A stretch of DNA of 21,104 nt from Saccoglossus kowalevskii (Eukaryota; Hemichordata; Enteropneusta; Harrimaniidae): assembly GCF_000003605.2 (NCBI RefSeq), contig NW_003155241.1, positions 527,208-548,311 of the forward strand. The letters are read 5' to 3'. The stretch's first letter is position 1. Every line of letters begins with the position of its first letter. Positions 1 to 8,207 of this stretch are shown piece after piece. The notes beneath the pieces were generated by a model that was not told the origin of the DNA, ran no database searches, and saw only the letters and a list, made by a program, of their open reading frames with translations. Position numbers and translations under genes: made by a program.

Positions 1-51
1 TTTTTGTGAGACACTGACAGTTTGAAATAACAGTTTAAGAGAAATAAGTTT

Positions 52-135
52 TTTTTGTAGATAACTCATGTAGGGACACAGTTTCATAAGAAAAATAAAA
101 TACAAATGTAGTTCTAGAGTAATGAATACCTTTTT
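52..135. repeat. 84 bp direct repeat, left copy flanking the first foldback element
   Basis: This segment from the T-run at 52 to the T-run ending at 135 recurs at about 661-744. By eye the copies differ by one 1-nt insertion (CTCATG against CTCATTG) and one substitution (TAGGGAC against TAGGAAC), apart from T-tract length. The pair brackets the element at 136-659 exactly, and the outer flanks are unrelated. Confidence 0.85.
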
Positions 136-659
136 AGCTCCGCTGTCGACTTTGTCGAGCGGAGCTTATCATATGAGTGATTGTCCGTCGTTGTCGTTCG
201 TGTCAATGTTTTACTTTTTCAACTTCTTGAAAACTACATGCCTGAATGCTTTGATACTTGGTGTATATGTACCTTGGGTAGACCTCTCTCAGATTTGTTC
301 ATTTCATGATCATATCTTCAATTCTCTAATTTTGGTGAATATTTTGGTCATTTTTGGTAAAAAATGATATTTTCGACTTGTTAAAAACCGCAAGTCCAAT
401 TGCTTTGATATTACATATATAGGTATTGCATGTGGACCTCTCTCAGATTTGTTCATTTTGTAATGATATATTCAATTCTCTAATTTGGGTGAATATTTTT
501 GTCATTTTTGGTAGAAAGTGATATTTTCGACTTCTTGTTAAAAACTGTAAGTCCGATTGCTTTGATACTATACATATTGTTTATTTTCTAATGTCTTCAG
601 TTCTTTAATTGAAATGTGCGTTGCTAACAGCGGAGCTATCTCAGCCGACAGGCTGCTTG
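136..659 (+). mobile_element. Non-autonomous foldback element, copy 1
   Basis: The left end is a hairpin at 136-166 (AGCTCCGC paired with GCGGAGCT, with inner arms TCGAC/GTCGA). TAGCTCCGCTG at 135-145 is the perfect reverse complement of CAGCGGAGCTA at 628-638 near the right end. The interior holds about two and a half units of a roughly 155 bp module containing CCTCTCTCAGATTTGTTCATTT and TCAATTCTCTAATTT, with module starts near 208, 364 and 518. The 81-residue open frame over this element follows the module and looks non-coding. I infer a non-autonomous transposon or satellite-carrying element; its class is unknown. Confidence 0.75.
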
Positions 660-660
660 T

Positions 661-744
661 TTTTGTAGATAACTCATTGTAGGAACACAGTTTCATAAGA
701 AAAATAAAATACAAATGTAGTTCTAGAGTAATGAATACCTTTTT
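661..744. repeat. 84 bp direct repeat, right copy
   Basis: This is the near-identical partner of 52-135. It contains TTTCATAAGAAAAATAAAA and TTCTAGAGTAATGAATACC in the same order, and it starts directly where the foldback element ends. No copy flanks the second element at about 2015-3025. Confidence 0.85.
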
Positions 745-2014
745 TTTATTTGTTTCAACAATTTTTCCATTATTCATGCAAGCTTGGTATACAGTTACAT
801 GTAGTAACGATGATTGGAATTATCCAGAGCACAAACAAGGTACATGTATTGTTATAACAAGTCAATAATAGTTGGTGCCACATATGTTCCCAGAATTGCC
901 CTGATTTAAGTCATATTATAATTAGTACTTCTGACGAATGGAAGTCTTGAATGAAATTATGTAATAATTATGAATAAATATTGACTAGGTAAATTCATGG
1001 GTATTATTCATGGGGAAAAATATGTTCTGTTGTAATTTATGTTCATGTGGATTTAAAATAGCAGAATTAATACCCATGTAGGTACTGACTTTCACTATTG
1101 GTGTTTTGTTGTAGGGTGGTAAGCAGGTACCCAAGTTCCCCGATGTTGTTACCTTGCTTCTCTACTGTAGTTTTGTCATACTGTGGGTTAATGTTCAATT
1201 CTATCTGCAAAACATTACAACCCTTTCCCAATAGTAATACCTGTGTTCCCCAGTCTGAACATATTAATAGTCAACTGTTCTTAGCTCTTTTAACATGTGG
1301 GAGTTCAAACATTTCATTTTTTGGTTGAAAATATGTCAATACTGGAAGTAGCACTACACCCTGAAAATATTTCTCATTATTTTTATTTTATTTTATTTGG
1401 AGTTCCAACTACTTGACCCACTTTGTTCAAGGTTGGGTCATGAGTAAATAAAAAAAACGATTGTCACCGATAAACATTCAGGTGTAGGCAAGTTTACGAA
1501 GTGTAGCTTTGTCTCAACAATGGGATGAAAACACTTCCTTACACATTAATAAGACTTTTGTTTATTAACCTATGCATTATTTTGCTAATTATAATTCAAT
1601 ATATCATTTACCTTTTAATATTGTGTTTATAAGATTGTTGCGCATGATAAATTATCATGAACTTTTAGGGAGTTTAGACAAATTGTACATGTGGCTGTGA
1701 ACATTTCGCTACGATTCTTAAAGACAGCAAGTTATGGTTGCTTGGAGAATGAAACAGTATGCTTCAAGTACATGTACAACATCCAATGTAAATAATCTTT
1801 CTAGTGACCTTGTTTATTTAATTAAGATTTCTGTGGTTGAAATTGGTATTTGCCAGGGACAACCTCTTTCACAATTGAAGTATTAAACACAAAATATCAT
1901 CTTTTAGACAATCATATTCTCAGAGTGGTTGTTCCACTGAACAAACAGATATTTTTTTTTTGATTTTCTAATCTAGGTAATCATGTCAAGTTTATCATTT
2001 ACATGTACCATATT
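745..2014. other. AT-rich stretch with one small hairpin, probable MOB1 intron 1
   Basis: I saw no coding signal here. A small inverted repeat (TGACCCA at 1414-1420, TGGGTCA at 1434-1440) sits inside flanking TTTTATTT/AAATAAAA arms. Three TACATGTA palindromes occur (796, 841, 1769), and a fourth at 2000 runs up to the next element. The 76-residue open frame at 1098-1328 has no recognisable motif. Confidence 0.5.
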
Positions 2015-3025
2015 TAGCTTCGCTGTAGACTTTGTCGAGCGCAGCTTGTTATATGAGTGATTGTCTAGTCATATGAGTGATTGTTGTCTGTCGTCACCTG
2101 GTATCGTCCATGTCAACTTTTTACTTTTTAGCTCCGCTGTCAACTTTGTCGAGCGGAGCTTATCATATGAGTGATTGTCCGTCGTCGTTTGTGTCAATGT
2201 TTTACTTTTTCGACTTCTTCTTGAAAACTACAAGCCCGAATGCTTTGATACTTGGTGTATATGTACCTTGGGTAGACCTCTCTCAGATTTGTTCATTTCA
2301 TGATGATATCTTCAATTCTCTAATTTTGGTGAATATTTTTGTAATTTTTGGTAAAAAGTGATATTTTTGACTTTTTGTTGAAAATCGCAAGTCCAATTGC
2401 TTTGATATTACATATATAGGTACTACATGTGGACCTCTCTCAGATTTGTTCATTTCATAATGATATCTTCAATTCTCTAATTTTGGTGAATATTTTTGAA
2501 ATTTGTTGGTAAAAAGTGATATTTTCGACTTCTTGTTGAAAACCGCAAGTCCAATTGTTTTTATATTACATATATACATGTAGGTACTAAATGTGGACCT
2601 CTCTCAGATTTGTTCATTTTGTGATGGTATCTTTAATTTTCTAATTTTGGTGAATATTTTTGTAATTTTTTGGTAAAAAGTGATATTTTCGACTTCTTGT
2701 TGAAAACCGCAAGTCCAATTGTTTTTATATTACATATATACATGTAGGTACTAAATGTGGACCTCTCTCAGATTTGTTCATTTTGTGATGGTATCTTTAA
2801 TTTTCTAATTTTGGTGAATATTTTTGTAATTTTTGGTAAAAAGTGATATTTTCGACTTCTTGTTGAAAATTGCAAGTTTGATGGCTTTGATATTACCGGT
2901 ATACATATAGGTACCTCATGTGAACTGATCTCAGATTTGTTCGTTTTGTGATCATATTTCCAATTTTCTAATTGAAATTTGCGTTGCTAACAGCAGAGCT
3001 ATCTCAGCTGAGAGGCTGCTTGTTT
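2015..3025 (+). mobile_element. Non-autonomous foldback element, copy 2 with duplicated head and expanded tandem core
   Basis: This longer relative of 136-659 carries two successive heads: a diverged one at 2015-2045 and a better one at 2130-2160, each an AGCTCCGC-type hairpin. The right end has CAGCAGAGCTA at 2991-3001, one mismatch from the inverse of the left TAGCTCCGCTG. The core contains about five tandem modules starting near 2203, 2358, 2516, 2680 and 2843, spaced 155-164 bp. It lacks the 84 bp flanking duplication of copy 1. The 94-residue open frame at 2077-2361 is a by-product of the module. Confidence 0.75.
2203..2990 (+). repeat. Tandem array of about 160 bp modules inside foldback copy 2
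   Basis: Five modules share GTGATATTTTCGACTTCTTG at their start and a CTCTCTCAGATTTGTTCATT block in the middle. The two central units (2516-2679 and 2680-2842) are almost identical over their whole length, including a shared TATACATGTAGGTACTAAATG variant. This implies a recent duplication within an otherwise diverged array. Confidence 0.85.
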
Positions 3026-4837
3026 ATTTAACACCATGTACTACATATGTACTTGTGGTCTTTGCACTTTTAACATGACCTTGATTGACTTGACTATCTG
3101 CCAACAGATGAACCTGCAGGGGAGTTAGAAAAGTGCTCCATGTGGAGCAGGATATGCTTGTTCTATTTAAATGATTAAAAATCACTTCATGCATGGTGGT
3201 TTACCATGGGGAATCCATATATCTTTCTATCACTGATTGGACTAGATGTGTAATGTCCTTGTTGATTGTTAGTCAATCATTTGTTTTGTGTTTTAGAGTT
3301 AGAATTTTCATTTATCTTTGGATTTGAATGTTGGTGGGTATAATGATGTTGTTATTTCTACTTTGGTAAAAGCTGCTAGTGTTGAACCAGCATAGGAGAT
3401 CTACATGCTAAACTCTGGAATAATGTACATGCATTGTATATCACTTTAATTTCAAGACATATTTTCGCGTTTGGTAAATTTGGTAATTTTCATTAACATG
3501 TACAGTGGGAAAACATCTACCTCCCTATCAATATACCTTCCAACATTCCAATATTTTTTTACACATTGTCAGCTGTGTTTGGGTGGGGGGTTGAAATAAA
3601 CCAACCAGGAAAACTGCTATCTCACTATCAATCTTCCTACATGTAACAACTTTCCAATATTTTTAGGAACATTGTCAATGTTATTTTTTTACTGTACTGT
3701 ACTTTCAATTTCAACAACCCATTTTAATAAGGCATACTCATAATGCCAAATAAAAATTATTTGTATGGTAACATTGTAAGCAAAGATAGGGTAAGTACAT
3801 GTAAGTAGAAATAACTTAATTAATTATTCTCAATTTATTATTCCTCCGTGCAGCTTGGCCAATACTGTTGTATGAGGGTATTTTTCAATAATACACCATG
3901 TCTTACATGTACAGGTTGACATTTTGTTTAAAAATGAAGAATTTTAAATACTAGTAGAGCCTATTAAAATGTGTACCTACAAGTGCTAATTTTTCTGGCT
4001 GGCCATGACAAGATGTAGGGTCAGCTTTAAAAATCTAGGCAAGGTTGGATTATATTTTTTTATTTGGCCTAACTAGAGTGCATTGAAAGCTGCTCAAATT
4101 CAAACATAGTGAGTGGATTAAACTTTATGGATTTGAATTCAAAGAAAAGTTCAGGTTTTGAGCAAAATAATATCGAATTGGTGAGTTATTGAATTTTATG
4201 GGCTTTTTACATTTTAACACAGGAAATTATTACTTGATCACAAAGATGCAATTTCATTTCATTTCAGTGATGTTTCTAGTAATTTTGTACTGTTACGTGT
4301 GGAAGGAAAATGGGAGTTTTCCTGGGCAGTTTATTTCAGCATCCACTGTTACTTTGTCCTTCTGAATGTCTTCATATAATTAGATTGAGAAAATTGATAT
4401 TGACAAAATTAAACTGTCATGCTGTAATGCAAATTTCATCAACTCTTATTCAAAATGACAGGTAACTACAATCTACATGTAACATTTATTGTAACTGACA
4501 AGCGATAATTTTAGACGTCTTACAAAATAACAAATTTCAGTCTTGGCTCTGATTAATCATCTCGAGTGCTACAGTAGCAATGTTGATCAATACAGTTTTG
4601 TCCAAGTTTTAGAAATTTGCTGATACTTTGTGAAAAGATGTGAAATAACAAAAACTTGGTAATGGATAGAATTATAAAAAACTTGTGATTCTACCCTGAC
4701 TATGGAGCTAATACATCTGACTCTGATTGAGTGGGGTATACATTTTTTGTAAACTCTGCATTTTCTATTATAACAAATAACAATTTTCTTGCAACTATAA
4801 CTCAAGATAATGTGCACAGGGAACTACATTTTTAAAA
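3026..4837. other. AT-rich stretch, probable intron, with a diverged tandem duplication
   Basis: I found no exon. Segments starting near 3507 and 3607 share an order of words (GGAAAAC, CTATCAAT, CCTTCC/CTTCCT, CCAATATTTTT, CATTGTCA). This suggests an old tandem duplication of about 100 bp. TACATGTA occurs at 3638, 3796, 3904 and 4474. Confidence 0.45.
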
Positions 4838-5189
4838 CTACCGGTAACTCAATTGGTTACTGTTCTGTTTCTAAATATACATGTATAGTAGTTTCAATAG
4901 CTGTATGCTAATATTGAGTGGGACAATGTGTTTTTGTATGAGAACTTCTGTTTATCCACTTTAAAGTCATCCTAATACATAATCCTAATAATGTTGTTAG
5001 ACTACCAGTAATTCACCTTTATTATTGGTTACTATTCTGTTTCTAAATATACATGTATAGTAGTTTCAATAGCTGTATGCTAATATTGAGTGGGAGAATC
5101 TGTTTTCGTACGAGAACTTCTGTTTATTCTAATACATAATCCTAATAATGTTGTTAGACTACCAGTAATTCACCTTTATTATTAGTTAC
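4838..5189. repeat. Tandem duplication, unit about 160 bp, two and a fraction copies
   Basis: The block ACTACC(G/A)GTAA starts at 4838, 5001 and 5158, a spacing of 163 then 157 bp. The first two units share CTGTTTCTAAATATACATG, AGTAGTTTCAATAGCTGTAT and GAGAACTTCTGTTTAT. Unit two lacks a short segment after TGTTTAT that unit one has. The third copy stops after about 30 bp at AGTTACGG. This repeat is unrelated in sequence to the 160 bp modules of the foldback elements. Confidence 0.9.
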
Positions 5190-5271
5190 GGCCTGATCAG
5201 TTCCTGACAAGCAAATAGCAGTTGCAAGCAAGCAAGGTTGTTTTATAAATTTTAAAGGTTTGTTGCATATA

Positions 5272-5335
5272 CAGTGACCCCTGGGTAAGTCATGCCTCGG
5301 TAAGTCGCGATTCGGCCAAGTTGCGGGTATTTGGA
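5272..5335 (+). repeat. Pogo/Tigger-like terminal sequence, unpaired
   Basis: A segment beginning CAGTGACCCCTGGGTAAGTC and continuing with a second TCGGTAAGTCGCGATTCGG resembles the CAGT-starting, GTAAGTC-repeating ends of pogo/Tigger-type DNA transposons. I did not find the expected inverse end downstream within the window. The element would therefore be truncated, or the resemblance is coincidental. Confidence 0.4.
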
Positions 5336-6650
5336 TGGCTCCCAAAATGTCTATTGTATTTTGACGGCAGTTTTGAAGTACAAAGACTAATGTTTCATGG
5401 CATAGTGTTTTTAACTAACCGTTAAAGAGACAACTTAACACCTACTATCCGTCAATTACTGAGATGCAATGGGTGATGGAGGCCTTACTCAAGGTGTCAA
5501 CAGGGGTGTCGAGTAGCGACCATACACCTTTCTCGGCCAGTTCCCCTTTAGTATACCTCCATAAAACTCACTACAACGAGTTATTACATAGCAATATCAT
5601 CTGGAGTTCTTTTTTTTCCCAAACAATGATAAATAACTTGCACAAACAAATGCAACAAACAGATTATACTGAAATCAAATAATAAATACATCAGTATTTT
5701 GGCTCACTATTATGTAGCATTCGTTAAATTTGTGCCACTGCAACAAATCATGAACAAAAATTAGAAAATGTTACACCAGTGCAAGTTGTGAGCAGTAATT
5801 ATAAAAATAAGAATTTCATAAACTTGTTTTTACACAAGTGTTTTCATACAAGAGGCATATGTAGGCCATGCCTGGGCAAAGGCCCACCCCCCACTTTTGA
5901 CATAGTAAAGAAGTTGAGGTCATATCCAGGCACACACCCAGGGTTTTTTTTCTACAAAAAAAATAACGTTGACTGTGGTTGTATTAACAGTTGACTCTCT
6001 TGAAGTCTGGTGATGCTTATAAAAAATCTTTAAATATAATTGTTAATTGCGTTAAACAAGCTAGGGGTGAACGCGAAATAGCTGTAACAGCTTTCTGCCT
6101 TCAGGGCAGCGCGTTCACAGCTGATTTTTTTCAGAATCATAACAGTCAGCAAGCCTATAAAAATATATATTAAAGCAGAAACGGTAGTTCTCTTTTTGAA
6201 ATATGTCGTGGCCCTAAAAAGGGCCGGCCGTTTGGTTTGTGCATCCTTAGAAACGATTCAAGCAAAGCAAATTTGGCTTTATAAAATATTTGGTAGCAGC
6301 TTGCGAATCCATAACTGGGGCCAGCAATTTTGCAATATCATGCCGAAGACGATATTGACGAACTTCAGGAAGAAGTTGTAGGGATTTTGAGGGAACAGCT
6401 ACAGTGACGCCAACTTGGACTTTGAGGGTTTTGAGTTTGAGGAAGATGGCAATGAACGTACAAATAAAGATCTGAGAAGTGTTTTAAAACAGCTATGAAT
6501 TTTTATAATTTTTACTGTGTAAATTTGTAAATTATTATTGATCTTGTATGACAGTTGATTCGTAATTTGTCGAGACCGGAAATCCTTTTACGCAGTTTAA
6601 CCCCTGACATTTTAATTCATTTTGAGTTCACGCATATTGGACGTGTTTGT
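5336..6650. other. CpG-richer block, possible decayed DNA transposon, no intact gene
   Basis: This block contains more CG dinucleotides than its surroundings (for example around 6060-6130, 6205-6235, 6340-6410 and 6560-6600). It carries several short frames, none recognised. One frame near 6330-6405 reads an acidic stretch AEDDIDELQEEVVGILREQ, which looks like part of a real but decayed protein. Stops and frame changes interrupt it everywhere. A degenerate transposase body following the terminus at 5272 is possible but unproven. Confidence 0.3.
6208..6225 (-). promoter_or_regulatory. Histone mRNA 3' stem-loop-like sequence (minus strand)
   Basis: On the minus strand this reads GGCCCTTTTTAGGGCCAC, a 6 bp stem with a 4-nt T loop followed by AC. 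That fits the animal replication-dependent histone 3' stem-loop. A purine-rich AAAAAGAGAA, similar to the U7-binding downstream element, follows about 10 nt later. I found no histone tail in the roughly 150 bases upstream on the minus strand. The site is therefore a relic, a stray, or chance. Confidence 0.35.
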
Positions 6651-7170
6651 CCTCGGGAAAATCCTAATTCAAATGATTCCTCACTGTCGATTTTTATTAT
6701 TTGTGGTTTATTTGTCACATTATAAGCAATACATTAATTTTGTTTTACTTCTAATTTTGCTTATTGTTCATTTATTTCCGTTGCATTTTTTCATTTGCCG
6801 TTCCATTCCCTGCCGCAGTTTGATCTGCGTGTTGTCAATTTTCGTAAGATGTGAACAGGATAAATGAGCTAGCTGTATGGATGTGTGAATAGAACAGTTT
6901 AGATAAGGAATTTATGTTTACAACGAGATTAAGTCTATCATTTGTTGCACGTACATATATGTGAATAGTTTTATTATTTGAGCCGCAATCTTGCTATACT
7001 TATCAGTAAACTAGAGGATAATCCTCTGTAGCCTTCAGATGACCAGGGCCATATTGGAACCATCCGGTGACATGCCTCAGAAATGTAACCCTCTAAGCTC
7101 TTAAATTTTTCTCCTCCAACATTTGCTCCTTTTTTGAGTATTTTTCTATAATTTGTTGATCAATTTGAAC
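6651..7170. other. AT-rich stretch, nothing recognised
   Basis: An 81-residue hydrophobic frame at 6622-6867 is typical of T-rich DNA and carries no known motif. I saw no repeat, splice site pair or RNA gene that I can support. Confidence 0.4.
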
Positions 7171-7373
7171 TACTGTAGAATACTTTATTTTCGCTTGGAA
7201 TTTATTTTCGCTGAAGGGATGATTCCGTGAAAATAAAATCCAGCGAATATACTTTTTTTCCTATATTTCACATTAATCTCATCAAAAATCAGTGAAAATA
7301 AATTCCAAGCAAAACGCCCAAAAAGCCTTTTCAGCGAAAATTAATTCCAGCGAAAATAAAGTATTCCACAGTA
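7171..7373. mobile_element. TA-flanked foldback MITE, copy 1 (probable MOB1 intron 1)
   Basis: The element 7173-7371 is bounded by TA on each side and begins CTGTAGAATACTTTATTTTC. Its right end is the near-perfect inverse, GAAAATAAAGTATTCCACAG. The terminal repeats run about 45 bp, and a second inner pair built on TTGGAATTTATTTTCGCTG makes most of the 199 bp self-complementary. The TA target duplication and lack of coding capacity fit a Tc1/mariner-mobilised MITE. It groups with copy 4. Confidence 0.88.
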
Positions 7374-8040
7374 ATTGAACATAATGTTTTGTTGATCTTG
7401 ATCAAAATGTTTGAACAAATTTGTGTAAAAAGTTAAATATTTATTTTAAAATTTTACATTTTTTCACCTTTCACAAAATATTAATAAAACTTTTCCTGAT
7501 TTGTTCAGATAGTTTAATCAGGTCTTAAAATTAAAATAATGTTCATTTATTACAAAAGTGTTTAAGAGGTATATTGTACAAAAATACATAAATTTGTGCA
7601 AAATATTTTAAGGGAAAAAATTATGGCATTCAATGATGAAGGCTATTGTCTAAATCATCTCGCTATTAATTCTGGACATTTGCCTAATCAGAAATTTGGG
7701 GTAGATTTCTAGCTTGCGCAATTTATTGGCTGATTCCCAGCAATCTGAGCTACAGAATCAAACAGTTACGTGGCAAAATAAACACCCCTATGCAAATGAA
7801 ATTTGAACATTTATTAAACCAGAACAGAAGCAAGTTTCTAAGGTCAATGCTGCAAAGGTTTAATTTATCTAGTGTGTTTGATATCAATATTTTATTGCTG
7901 TAATGAAGTAATTAAAATTTTAATCAAATACAGATTAATTAGATTCTGCTTCTGTATACATTTATTATCTTTACTGTCATTTACAGTGACTTGTTAATTA
8001 ATTAATTGATTAATTAATACATGCATGTATTATTTTCTAG
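7374..8040. other. AT-rich probable 3' part of MOB1 intron 1
   Basis: This stretch leads into the MOB1 exon 2 acceptor. It ends with overlapping TTAATTAA-type repeats (7993-8018) and an 18 bp perfect palindrome at 8015-8032 centred on ATGCAT. No coding exon was seen. Confidence 0.5.
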
Positions 8041-8207
8041 TTCAACTCGATCTGCAAGGACTTTCAAACCAAAGAAGCACATTCCTGAAGGAACTCACCA
8101 ATATGATTTAATGAAACATGCTGAAGCTACACTCGGAAGTGGGAATCTTCGACAAGCTGTCGTACTGCCAGAAGGAGAGGACCTCAATGAATGGATAGCT
8201 GTGAATA
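8041..8207 (+). CDS. MOB1: MOB1 coding exon 2 (codons 5-61)
   Basis: The exon starts after a TTTTCTAG acceptor and ends before a GTGAGT donor. Its first base completes codon 5 (Phe) and its last base opens codon 61 (Thr). It encodes the N-terminal switch region with T12 (RTFKPKK) and T35 (EATLGSGN), both MST targets in the family. The acceptor follows an AT-rich stretch with a TTAA-type repeat and an 18 bp palindrome, so the pyrimidine tract is short. An in-frame intronic ATG at 8021 lies just upstream and could mislead start prediction. Confidence 0.96.

Noticed and set aside
122-367. 81-residue + strand open frame, with a paralogous 94-residue frame at 2077-2361
   Set aside because: The similarity between them comes from the repeated element they lie in. 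The frame follows the tandem module and breaks in other modules, and there is no protein motif.
1376-1450. tRNA-like or structured RNA gene around the TGACCCA/TGGGTCA hairpin
   Set aside because: No cloverleaf, no A/B box pair and only a 7 bp stem; the outer arms are low-complexity A/T.
6196-6381. Short frame with YVVALKRAGRL and NIMPKTIL, faintly like the ends of histones H4 and H3
   Set aside because: Only a handful of residues match, the rest does not, and the spacing is wrong for either histone. It reads on the strand opposite the histone-like stem-loop.
6622-6867. Possible membrane protein (81 residues, hydrophobic)
   Set aside because: Hydrophobicity reflects T-rich codons in AT-rich DNA; there is no upstream exon context or known family.
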